From Azolla caroliniana (Eukaryota > Polypodiophyta), in NCBI GenBank assembly GCA_043228905.1, contig JBHGNT010000001.1, positions 1-64,000 of the forward strand: a DNA stretch of 64,000 bases, written 5' to 3'. A model generated the notes under the pieces. It saw nothing but the letters and a program-made list of their open reading frames with translations. It made no database searches and was not told where the DNA came from. Every line of letters begins with the position of its first letter. Within the stretch, counting starts at the first letter, position 1. Made by a program: the position numbers and the translations under genes. This document shows positions 54,554 to 64,000 of this stretch, in pieces.

Positions 54554-55160
54554 TGTTGGGATTACGGTCCCTCCGGATGGGATGTCCGGAGATGAATGAC
54601 GGCAAGCCCGGTTGCGGTTACGGAACCGGATGAAGAGTACCCGGCATGAAGCCGGATGAAGAGTACCCGGATACGGATCCGGATGATGAAGACCCCGGCT
54701 ACGGAGCCGGATGACGAATGTACCCGGAGAGAGAGATCCGGATGCAGGGCTATATTTGTAAATATCCCGAAAGTCATATATGTATAAATATGACTTAGGG
54801 CAAACAGTTTTTTGTTGTTGCTCATTTTTCTGTTGTCCACTAAGAGGGAGCGAAGTGAGAGCAGCCGAGCGAGAGTGAGAGAGAGAAAGAGGAAGGAAGA
54901 GGTCGACGCCTCTGTGTAATACCGCCGCCTGTGGCGAGGACAGCGAGCTCAAGGTTGTTGCCTTGTAGCCTCACCATTATACATCTTTGTGTATAGTGAT
55001 AGTTGGAGTTAGAGGACTCCCGTGGTTTTTCCCATTTAGGGTTTTCCACGTAAACATCCTGTGTGCTCTTCTCTCTGTTGTTCTTCGTGCATTCTTGTAT
55101 TTCCCGTTTTCTGCGAATCGATCCTGTTCCTCGGTTGTGGCCGAGCACGGAATTTCTACA
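54554..55160 (+). repeat. 3' LTR of element B
   Basis: Same length and sequence as 49829-50435 as far as I can compare. Confidence 0.96.
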
Positions 55161-55702
55161 CTACCCTTTATGCTAATTACATAAATGGCCAAAACGGGAT
55201 AGTGTGAATACGTCCATTATACACATGTATTCGACACGAGACTCCAAACCAAACTATGCACAGAGAAATATACAATGGCGAGCTGCAAGGCAACGACCTA
55301 GAGCTCGCTGTCCTCGCCACAGGCGGCGGAAATACACAGAGGCGTCTACCTCTTCCTCTCTCGCGCTCTATCTCTCTCTCTCTCTCACGGCTGCTCCCTC
55401 TTCACTCCTCTTGAGTGGAAAAACAGAAAAATGGGTAGCAACAGTAAAACTGTTTGCCCTAAGTCATATTTATACATATATGACTTTGGGGCTATTTACA
55501 ACTATAGCCTCAGGGGCCCATAGCAGACATATTCACGGATATGTCCCTGTATTCGGATCGCTCTCCGGGTACATTCGTCATCCGGCTCCGAAGTCGGGGT
55601 CTTCATCATCCGGTTCCGAAACCGAAACCGGGCTTGTCGGCATTCATCTCCGACATCCGACCATCCCATCCGAAGGGACCGCAATCCCAACAAACTCCCC
55701 CT

Positions 55703-58700
55703 TCACTTCGGCATGGGATGTCTCTCCAATCCGATCCTCTTCTGGCATGCTTCCAGCTTGTCGGGTGTGAGGACCTTGGTCAGCATATCCGACCCGTTTT
55801 CGTCCGTGTGGATCTTTGTCAGCACGAACTCCTTGTCTTCTATCCTTTCCCGGATCCAGTGATATCTTCGCTGGATGTGCTTCGTCCGGGAGTGATAGGC
55901 CGCGTTCTTCGCAAGGTGGATTGCACTCTGACTGTCGCAGTAGAGTCGGTACTCCTCCTGCCGGATACCGAGCTCTCTAATGAAGTCCTTCATCCATATT
56001 ATTTCCTTGCCGGCTTCAACAGCCGCCATGTACTCCGCCTCCGTGGTTGACAACGCAACCGTCTTCTGCAGCCTCGACTGCCACGAAACAGCTCCCCCTG
56101 CATACGTCATCACATACCCTGATGTGGACCGGCTGGTATCTGTATCAGCCGACATATCCGAATCGGTGAAACCGTCGAGTTCGGGTTTACCGGAGCCGAA
56201 TCGGAGGCACACATTCGCTGTGCCCTTCAGGTATCGGAGTATCCACTTGACCGCGTTCCAATGCTCTTTGCCGGGATTGCTCATGTACCGGCTCACCACT
56301 CCGACTGCATATCCGATGTCCGGTCTCGTACACACCATGGCGTACATCAAGCTCCCGACGGCTGAGGCATACGGCACTTTCATCATATCCTCCTTTTCAG
56401 CCTTTGTCTTGGGACTTTGCTTGCTGGACAGCTTGCAGTTTGCCGGGAGGGTCGATCCGACCGGTCTTGCTTCCGACATGTTGAACCGGTGAAGCACCTT
56501 CGTCACGTACTTCTCCTGTGACAGCCACAACTGCTTCTTTTTCCGGTCCCGGATGATGTGCATCCCTAGTATTTGCCTCGCCGAACCCAGGTCCTTCATT
56601 GAGAAGGTTCGGTGAAGAGCCTTCTTCAGCATCCGTATCTTGACCTGGTCCCGTCCGACGATCAACATGTCGTCCACGTACAGGAGGAGTATTAGAAAGT
56701 CTCCTCCTTCGAACTTCTTCACAAACACGCAGTGGTCGGACTGCGTTTTGAGGTACCCTTCGTCGGTCATGAAGGAGTCGAACTTCCGGTACCATTGCCG
56801 GGGAGCCTGCTTCAGTCCGTAAAGGCTCTTCTTCAACCGGCATACCAGGTGCTCCTTCCCTTCCTTCTCGAATCCTTCCGGTTGCTGCATGTAGATCTCT
56901 TCTTCGAGGTCACCGTGAAGGAATGCCGTCTTCACGTCCATTTGTTCTACCTCGAGGTCCATGCTTGCCGCTATGCTCAGCACCGTCCGGATGGAGGTCA
57001 TCTTCACTACCGGGGCAAATATCTCGTCGAAGTCGACGCCCTTCTTCTGCTGAAACCCCTTCACCACGATCCTGGCTTTGTATCTCGGGGGGTTTCCGGC
57101 ATCTCCCGGTTTCAGCTTGAACACCCACTTGTTTCGAAGTGCCCGCTTTCCTTTCGGCAACTCCACAAGTTCATATGTGTGGTTCTCATGCAGGGAATCC
57201 ATCTCGTCCTGCATGGCACTCAACCACCTGCGGCTCTGGGTGTCGTGCTTTGCTTCTTCAAAGCTCTCCGGCTCCCCCTCGTCGGTTAGCAGCACGTGCT
57301 CTGGATCCGGAAATCTCCGGGGGGCCCTCCTCTCTCTTAGAGGATATCTCCGTTCCGGAGCTTCGGTAACCGGTTCTTCCGATTCTTCTTCATCCGAATC
57401 CATTTCGGGATCGGGGCCGGTTCCGGTATCGTTTTCATCTTCTTCGGCCGGTTCTGTTTCTTCACCGTCTTCGGCCGGATCCTCGAGTGCTAACCGGTCC
57501 CTTGCCGGTCGGGACTGCTCCTTGTAGAGTTGATCCTCACCGGTCGACTTGGAGCTCTTTACCTTCTTCTCCGACTCCCAGTCGGCGAGTGTCTTGTCCT
57601 CCATGAAGATGATGTCTCGACTCCTGAATATCTTCTTGTCGACCGGGTCCCATACTCGGTAGCCGAACTCGTCGTCGCCGTAACCGAGGAATATGCATGG
57701 CCGGGTCTTTGGATCTAGCTTTCCTCTCCGGTCCTTTGCCACATGCACGTATGCGAGACACCCGAACACCTTCAGATGCCGGTAGGACACTTCCTTACCG
57801 GTCCACACTTTCTGCGGCGTGTCTCCGTCCAAAGGTACTGAGGGTGATCTGTTTATCACGTATGTCGCCGTCGACATTGCCTCAGCCCAAAACCCCTTGG
57901 GTAATTTCGCATGCGCCAGCATACTCCGGACCCTCTCCATTATGGTCCGGTTCATCCTCTCGGCCAGCCCGTTCAGTTCCGGCGTCTTCGGCACAGTAAA
58001 CTCGAGCCGGATTCCCTTCGAGCGACAGTACTCCTGGAACTGCCCCCGGTATTCCCCTCCGTTATCCGCTCGTATCGCTTTCAGCTTCTTGCCGGATTCC
58101 CTTTCCACTCTCGCGTGGAGTTCTTTGAAGACGCACAACACTTGGTCCTTTGTCTTCAACGGTGCCGTCCACAGCTTCCGGCTGTGATCATCGATGAATG
58201 TTACGAAGTACTGGGCTCCGCCATGTGACTTCGTCTCTACCTGACACACGTCAGTGTGCACCAACTCCAATGGTGCGCTACGTCTCGTCGGTGGCCTTGA
58301 GTGGAAGGAGGTTCGGTTCTGCTTACCGGCCAGGCAATCGGTGCACTTCTCCAGGTGCACATGCTTCACTGGAATAAGGTTGTCTTCTGCAAGCCTCTTC
58401 ATCCCCTTCTCACTCATGTGGCACAGTCTTTTGTGCCACAGCTCACCGGCAGTGTCGGTTGCCACATTCAGCTCTTCCGGACATAACCGGGCATTCATCA
58501 GGTACAGTGTGTTGACCTTCCGGGCCCGAGCCACTATCAGGTTCCCCTTGCTGAACTTCATTACGCCGTTCCGGATGCTACCTGTGTAGCCTTCATCGTC
58601 TAGCCTCCCGGCCGAAATCAGGTTCAATCGAACCTCCGGAACGTGTCGGACATCCTTCAGCAGCATTTTGCATCCGGTCGGGGTTGTCAACCACACGTCT

Positions 58701-59776
58701 CCGATGCCGGCAATCCGGCACGTACCTTCATTTCCCATCCGAACACAGCCATGCTCACCGGCTGTGTAGGATGAGAAGTATCTTCTCTCCGGGGTCAGGT
58801 GGAACGATGCTCCGGAATCGACCACCCAGGTCGTCTCATCGCCGGCAATGTTTAGTTCACCTTCTTAGGTGATGAGCATGATCTCCTCTTCACTTGCCGC
58901 GAGTGCCGTCGTTCCTTTCCGGTCCTGTCCTCGCCGATCCGAACCATTCCGGTCCGTGGCTCCCCGGTATGCACCGTTTCTCTCCGGTGACTTCTTCGAA
59001 TCGGTGTTGTCGGTTCCATTGTCTTTTCGGTAATGCCGACAATTCTTTCGGAAGTGCCCCGGCTTCCCACAGTGGAAGCATGTGGGCCTTCCTCTTGACT
59101 GCGACCGGGTCCCCGACTTCTCCCGTCTTTGCGGACTCCGGTTCCATTGTCTTCCCCGATCCGATTCGGTAAACAACATCTTCGGGTCGGAGGCCGGTTC
59201 CTTATCTCTCCGACGCACTTCTTCATTCAGAATACTTGTCTTTACCGTTTGAAAGGACAAGTTATCTTCGGTGCACGAGGTGCTGAGAGTCACCACCAAG
59301 TTCTCCCAGCTTTCCGGCAATGTACACATCAGGATGATGGCTTGCATTGCATCCTCCAACGGGAACTTGATCGCCGCAAGCTGATTCACGAATCCCATGA
59401 ACGTGCTTACGTGTTCAACCATACTCTCGCCGTCCCGGTACTTGAGATTCACTATCTTCCTCATCAGGGAGGTCCGGTTCAACGCATTCTTCCTCTCATA
59501 GAGGCCCGACAGCTTTTTCCACATCTCATATGCGTTGGTGTCGTTCGCCACATGTTGTAGGACGCTTACATCGACATATTGTCGGATCGTCGCTACGGCT
59601 TTCCGGTTCAGGAGCTTCCACTCCGACTCAAGTACCCCTTTCGGTATTTCCGACCTGTCAATCGGTTCGTACAGGTCCCGAACAATCAGAAGATCCTCCA
59701 TCTTGATCTTCCAGTCGGCGTAATTCTGCGCATTCAGCACCATCATCATCGGCTGCCCGCTGCCGCCGCCTTCCAT
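55703..59776 (-). pseudogene. Copia Gag-Pol polyprotein of element C with one stop codon
   Basis: The frame starts at ATG 59776 (MEGGGSGQPMMMVLN..) and runs to 55703 in a single phase, broken only by TAA at 58867-58865, between the zinc knuckle and the protease. Upstream is gag with CFHCGKPGHFRKNC. Downstream are protease VVDSGASFHLTP, integrase, reverse transcriptase (LYVDDMLIVG) and RNase H. It is very close to the element B protein in every part; B has GAA at the stop position. Apart from this one codon it is complete. Whether any downstream product is made is unknown. Confidence 0.95.
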
Positions 59777-59805
59777 TTTCTGCAATCGTCGCTCTGATAC
59801 CAGTT

Positions 59806-60411
59806 TGTTGGGAATCAACGCTTCGATTCACCTTCTTCCCTCGGCCACAACCGAGTAATCACGGATCAATGCAGCAGAAAATAGGAAATACAGAGAAAGA
59901 CACGATACACAGGGATTAACGTGGAAAACCCTATACGGGAAAAACCACGGGAGTGCGAGACTCCAAACCAAACTATGCACAGAGAAATATACAATGGCGA
60001 GCTGCAAGGCAACGACCTAGAGCTCGCTGTCCTCGCCACAGGCGGCGGAAATACACAGAGGCGTCTACCTCTTCCTCTCTCGCGCTCTATCTCTCTCTCT
60101 CTCTCACGGCTGCTCCCTCTTCACTCCTCTTGAGTGGAAAAACAGAAAAATGGGTAGCAACAGTAAAACTGTTTGCCCTAAGTCATATTTATACATATAT
60201 GACTTTGGGGCTATTTACAACTATAGCCTCAGGGGCCCATAGCAGACATATTCACGGATATGTCCCTGTATTCGGATCGCTCTCCGGGTACATTCGTCAT
60301 CCGGCTCCGAAGTCGGGGTCTTCATCATCCGGTTCCGAAACCGAAACCGGGCTTGTCGGCATTCATCTCCGACATCCGACCATCCCATCCGAAGGGACCG
60401 CAATCCCAACA
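59806..60411 (-). repeat. 5' LTR of element C
   Basis: 606 bp. On the minus strand it starts TGTTGGGATTGCGG and ends GATTCCCAACA, followed by AACTGGTATCAGAGC. It shares blocks with LTR B but differs clearly in the U5 half. Confidence 0.95.
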
Positions 60412-60761
60412 AAGGGACCATCCCTTCCTTTTATAAAACAAGGAGAGGGATGCGTTACAATGTGGGATAAATCCCGATTTACATGGGATTCTTCGTCCCA
60501 ACTTAACTCCTATTATTCACACAATTATACGAGGGTGAGTGCACATGGTGCACCCCGCCGATGTAGCCAATAATTCCCGGTTTCCGCCTCTGGCCAAAAT
60601 TCTTCACGACAACGTATTATGCACAGACGCCACCGTTCGTTGTTTCACAGTTACTTGGAGGTCTAGGTCGAAGGACTGACCGTAGACCGTGTTCCTAATC
60701 GGTAACACTTTTGGCACGCTTGGTGATCTGTGTCTTCTCATAGACGAACAACGACGAATGG

Positions 60762-62499
60762 ATGTTTAGCCGCAGACGCCCTAGAGAACCAACACGACAA
60801 GACCGGCCAATCACAAGGTCCATCACACGCCAGGTAGAGGAACATGCACGACAAAAGCCTCGCCTCAGCGACCTCAGTACTACCTATCGTGATCACAAAG
60901 GTGATTTTCCGCTCTCCAAATACCTCGACGATACGCGGGGAGCACACTCACCACAACAGCACTGTGGTCTTCCCCGACCTGCCGTAGCCCCCAGCATGGC
61001 CTTTGCCTATCCCTACTTTAACGGCGAAACTGACGCCGCAACTCATATTCGCATGTTCCTCAATGTCTGGATTGCAAACCACATGGCGCAGAGCCTTTCT
61101 GAGTAGGTAGCACACTAATCCAAAATGACGGAGTTCGGGTTAACATTGGATGGGCGAGCGGCATTTTGGCATTCCCAGATGGATTTGCCGACAATCATGA
61201 CCTTTGATCAGTTGCAGTCCGCCTTTTTGCAGTTCTTCCATTGGAGGGTTCCGCAAGGCGAAATCCTCGGACAGTTCTACACAATTAAGCAACTGCCTAC
61301 CTAGACGATTGTGGACTTCAGCTTACGTTTCCAAAATTTACGACGAAAATTGGAACGGAGCCCTGTAGAGGATGAGGCTCGAGAGACATTTCTGGCAGCA
61401 TTACGTTGACCCATACGAACAACGCTCAACAACAATAGCGTGAAAGGGGAAACGACAGATATGGTCATTGAATGAGCGTTACAGCTTGAGCTGGACGAGG
61501 AGGAGGAAAGGTTTTCTATGTCCTCATTACGACAAGTGTTACCCCAAGACGAGGAACGACAACTTCGTCAAGCAATCCAGTGCACGATTTTCTTGAACTC
61601 GGGGCATTCCGCAGTGGAGTGCAACATGCGAATCCACTGCCCAATCTGCCACTCGAAGGCTCACATAGTCGAACAATGCGAATACAATATGCTGAACAAA
61701 GCCGCTCCCACAGTACGCAGCATGGACACACAACGTCCCCCACGACGTACTGAACAAAGGAGGCAAGAAGACTACCACGGTATGTGGATCGCAACTGACG
61801 TGACGACCGGCACCACCGGACTCACAACAATTCCGAGGAAGATGAACTAGAGGATGAGGATTACCGTGGTCCCTCGAGTTATGCTAAAGGAGGCTGACGC
61901 TATGAGAATCACCGACCGACAAACAAATGTTGTGGCTTCAATGGTTATCGTGGGAAGTAGCGGCAATATCGAGACCATCGGTGATATGACGAAAGCTCGG
62001 GCGATGAGCGACACCAAGAACCACGCCGGGACCAACAGCAACCACCGTGTACGTTCCGACAAACGAGGCCGGACTGTGAGGAGCAAGTCGCACCAGGAGA
62101 TCGGCACACACCACCAGGAGCTGAGAAGGGCGAATCGAGCATCCATTGTTTTGTTTGTTAGCAACCCGGACATTATGCCCAGCTCGCAAGGGCAAGGGGC
62201 CCGCCGTCAATATGATTACGGCGAAAGTGCAGCAAGTCACGACACACCAGCAAACAAAAACGGTTGATTGGGCCGCGAAAGATGAGATACGACGACAAGC
62301 CCAGGCATGGGTTGAAAAAGCAAACGCGACAAATACAGAGCGCATGCGGAAGAAGTCCGTGAATACGATGGAGCGAGTGGAGGATGAAGGACCGGCCCCA
62401 GACCCCATTTGGCAAGTGTTAGCGGGCTGCGAGATAACGTTAACCATGGAGAAGTTGCTGCTATTAGTCCCACGCTTCCGCCAGACCATGGAAGAACGG
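60762..62499 (+). pseudogene. Gypsy gag pseudogene of element E
   Basis: The plus strand reads MFSRRRPREPTRQDRP.., then a retrotransposon gag core (AYPYFNGETDAATHIRMFLN near 61000, EFGLTLDGRAAFWHSQM near 61135, ..VPQGEILGQFYTIKQLPT.. near 61250). Cys/His clusters follow (QAIQCTIFLNSGHSAVECN and CPICHSKAHIVEQCEY at about 61570-61690), then a last knuckle with a stop inside (near 62150) and DPIWQVLAGCEITLTMEKLL near 62402. Several stops (61104, 61113, 61302) and frame changes make it non-functional. It ends where element F's LTR starts. Confidence 0.8.
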
Positions 62500-63211
62500 T
62501 GTCGCGTTGTTAAGCGCGTGCGTGGAGAACGAGGCGAGACCACCGGGGTCTTGGATCGAGAAATAGCTGAGAAGGAGGAGAACGGAAAGGCAACGGACGC
62601 ACTTGCACACGCACAGACACGGGAGCACACAGGAATCACAGTCCAACAACATAGCAAAACGAGACGACTAGAAGTCCGAGTATATGAACACGTATGTATA
62701 AAAAAAATAAAATATCAAGACGGTTACAACTAACAGGTCGGCAAGGCGAACACCGACGCCTGTTCACTCACACACAGAAGAGCGAGATGGAGACTCTACT
62801 GGAAGCACACGGGCGTTCCACGGAGCAGAGTCAACCTCCCGAAAACCTGCGCAAAATGGCTATGGAGAGTGGTAGAGGAGAAGGGCTCGGTCCCAATTCG
62901 GCAACACTTCGTCCTCTCTCTAACGCGCTATCTCTTTTTCATTCCTCTCCCTCTCTTTTATAGCCCAAGGAGGGAGGCCGTTATCATCCGTTACATCACA
63001 TTAATTCTCTGTCCTTTCGGACAGAGATACACCTCGATTCTCTCCCTATTGAATGCGTGCTACCTAGGATTTCACCTCAGCCGACTTGTACCTACCTACT
63101 TACCATACAACGAAAAGTGTGCTCGCGTGTAAGGGCCGGTTTACACACGCTAAACTCGGTTTCCGCCTAGGGACGGTTTTCTTCACGACATCCGCCCCCA
63201 CCTAACCGCGC

Positions 63212-63884
63212 ATCCACCGGTATGCGCCAAAATTGGGCTCTTGCTGGAGAAAACCGGTCCATGCTTTACTCCTCGTCTTCCGGATCGTCATCCACCTCGA
63301 ACCGCCCGTCGTCGCCGTCCATGCTTTCCAGATCCGGCTCGCACTCGTGTCGTTTCTTAAATGCTTTGACCCTCTTCCCTGCTACCGATATTGCCATCCT
63401 CATATCGTCGAGCTCCGCAAGATGGTAGGTCCCGTTGTCGTTGGCGCCTGTCACCACGTAAGGCCCGAACCACCTCCTTGCAAACTTCTGCGTTGCCCTA
63501 TGTTGGTTGTCGAGGCTGTTGTCATACACTAGGACCCAGTCTCCTTCCTCGATTTTCTTCGGTCGCAGTCGGTGAGTCCAGTCAAACCGCCCTTTGTTCT
63601 TCAACCTTGCCAACTGAAGCTTCTCCACGGCTCATTCCACGTCCTTCGGCCTTCGCTCGAGTTGTCGAATCCGTGCTGCTAGCAACTCGTCCCAGCTCAT
63701 CTCATCTCATCTCTCCAGTCCACCGTGGCGCATGAGGAGATGGTTCACTCTGTTGGCATGATCAGCCTCTGTCCGTACATAAGCTCTGCCGGCATGAACT
63801 CGGTTACCGAACTGTGCGTAGTTCGGTCGGTCCACAAGGCATAAGGTAGCAGTCGCGGCCAGTTCCCGACTTGGCCTTCACACG
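63212..63884 (-). pseudogene. Integrase C-terminal end of element F
   Basis: The minus strand from 63884 reads ..LPYALWTDRTTHSSVTEFMP.. and AELMYGQRLIMPTE, typical of a Ty3/gypsy integrase core end. A stop and a short GAGAT repeat follow, then WDELLAARIRQLERRPKDVE, a stop, and a 120-residue frame (63628-63266) with KIEEGDWVLVYDNSLDNQH and FARRWFGPYVV. The last is the GPY/F module after the core. At least two stops make it inactive. Confidence 0.8.
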
Positions 63885-63885
63885 C

Positions 63886-64000
63886 TGTCGTGAAGATCCG
63901 TCACTACGCGTGGATCGTGAGGCGGAACCGCCGGGGTTCTGGACCGGAAGGATTCAAAGTCGGTACAAGCTTTGGCGAGAAAGTACTTAAGATAGATTGG
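63886..64000 (-). mobile_element. LTR end cut by the window edge
   Basis: TGTCGTGAAGATCCG followed by ..GGAACCGCCGGGGTTCTGG.. resembles the lower LTR ends at 39311, 42310, 43725 and 62500 (TGTCGCGAAG .. ACCACCGGGGTCT). It interrupts the integrase of F. Its other end is not visible. Confidence 0.55.

Larger units (their letters stand above)
49829..55160 (+). mobile_element. Element B: complete Ty1/copia retrotransposon
   Basis: LTRs are 49829-50435 and 54554-55160, 607 bp each, with no difference found on reading them side by side. They start TGTTGGGATTACGG and end AATTTCTACA. CTACC flanks the element (49824-49828 and 55161-55165). The primer site TTGGTATCAGAGC lies 2-3 bases after the 5' LTR. 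The purine tract AGTGAAGGGGGAGTTT precedes the 3' LTR. A TATAAATATGAC block at about 50059 may be the promoter. Total 5332 bp; structurally able to be autonomous. Confidence 0.97.
44531..55236 (-). mobile_element. Element A: Ty1/copia retrotransposon, interrupted by B
   Basis: The 3' LTR is 44531-44820 (290 bp). The 5' LTR is 49610-49828 plus 55166-55236 (219+71 = 290 bp). CGAGA flanks it (44526-44530 and 55237-55241). The primer site TCTGGTATCAGAGCC adjoins the 5' LTR and the purine tract TTACGGGGGAG adjoins the 3' LTR. One difference was seen between LTRs (44613 A against 49692 G). The leader 49031-49609 is non-coding. Confidence 0.96.
44376..60411 (-). mobile_element. Element C: Ty1/copia retrotransposon, interrupted by A (and B)
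   Basis: The 3' LTR is 44376-44530 plus 55242-55692 (155+451 = 606 bp). The 5' LTR is 59806-60411 (606 bp). AAGGG flanks the whole (44371-44375 and 60412-60416). The primer site ACTGGTATCAGAGC follows the 5' LTR and a purine tract (AAGGGGGAGTTT) precedes the 3' LTR. I found no difference between the two LTRs over the parts compared. Without the nested elements it is about 5.3 kb. Confidence 0.95.
43725..60611 (-). mobile_element. Element D: solo gypsy-type LTR in E's 5' LTR
   Basis: Joined from 43725-44375 and 60417-60611 (846 bp). On the minus strand it starts TGTCGTGAAGAATTTTGG and ends CTTCGCGACA. The 4-bp sequence ACGT flanks it (43721-43724 and 60612-60615). Neither a polypurine tract nor a primer site adjoins it, so only one LTR remains. 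Element C sits inside it. Confidence 0.8.
43372..62499 (+). mobile_element. Element E: gypsy retrotransposon carrying the main nest
   Basis: The 5' LTR consists of 43372-43724 plus 60616-60707 (TGTTGTCCGCC .. GGTAACA, about 445 bp) with a gcgTATATAAAGGG box at about 43485. It is split by element D. Just after the LTR is CTTTTGGCACGCTTGGTG, a possible primer site. Gag follows at 60762 and is cut at 62499 by the LTR of element F. No 3' LTR is in the window. Confidence 0.75.
62500..64000 (-). mobile_element. Element F: gypsy retrotransposon, 3' part
   Basis: The 3' LTR is 62500-63190 (TGTCGTGAAGAAAACC .. AACGCGACA on the minus strand). It is preceded by the purine tract GGTTAGGTGGGGGCGGA, and then by the end of an integrase. 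The LTR is related to solo LTR D. The element runs toward the right window edge but is interrupted at 63886 by another LTR end. Confidence 0.8.

Noticed and set aside
43725-60611. Element D as a full retrotransposon
   Set aside because: After removal of C, A and B only one LTR of 846 bp remains, with no internal region.

Overview
The window looks like nuclear DNA of a land plant with a repeat-rich genome. Evidence: a plastid glycerol-3-phosphate acyltransferase split over 12 exons with GT/AG introns, a long pentatricopeptide-repeat (PPR) protein, a TTTAGGG telomere-type motif, and many plant-type Ty1/copia, Ty3/gypsy and LINE sequences. A fern or other non-seed plant would fit the repeat style, but the sequence does not prove it.

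Layout. 1-2.0 kb: the end of a tandem array with a period of about 178 bp, joined to a related subfamily. 2.0-3.2 kb: exon-like fragments, an inverted duplication with a telomere-like motif, and an LTR-like repeat. 3.8-5.4 kb: a small two-exon gene. 5.6-20 kb: decayed retroelements. These are LINE pieces, a copia element at 6.9-9.5 kb with both LTRs and an inserted solo LTR, and an LTR plus primer-binding site plus gag-like remnant at 16.6-17.9 kb. 21.3-24.0 kb: an intact intronless 914-aa PPR gene on the minus strand. 24.8-25.5 kb: a tandem repeat. 26.97-27.29 kb: a foldback MITE with a 9-bp target duplication. 27.4-36.8 kb: the plastid acyltransferase gene (ATS1 type, minus strand), with a LINE in intron 8 and a dense microsatellite cluster upstream of its start.

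From about 39.0 kb to the end the window is a nest of LTR retrotransposons. An old copia element (H) was entered by a gag-only gypsy-like element (G, 39311-42918) and by a gypsy element (E). E's 5' LTR was entered by a solo LTR (D), D by a copia element (C), C's 3' LTR by another copia (A), and A's 5' LTR by a third copia (B). Target-site duplications can be read for D (ACGT), C (AAGGG), A (CGAGA) and B (CTACC), and LTR lengths become equal once the insertions are removed. A and B have uninterrupted polyproteins and nearly identical or identical LTR pairs, so they are young. C has one stop codon. At 62.5-64 kb a further gypsy element (F) begins, with its integrase end, and another LTR is cut by the window edge.

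The host genes work in plastid lipid synthesis (ATS1 makes lysophosphatidic acid from glycerol-3-phosphate and acyl-ACP) and probably organelle RNA processing (PPR). Nothing shows that they are co-regulated. All calls come from reading the sequence; no database search was run.
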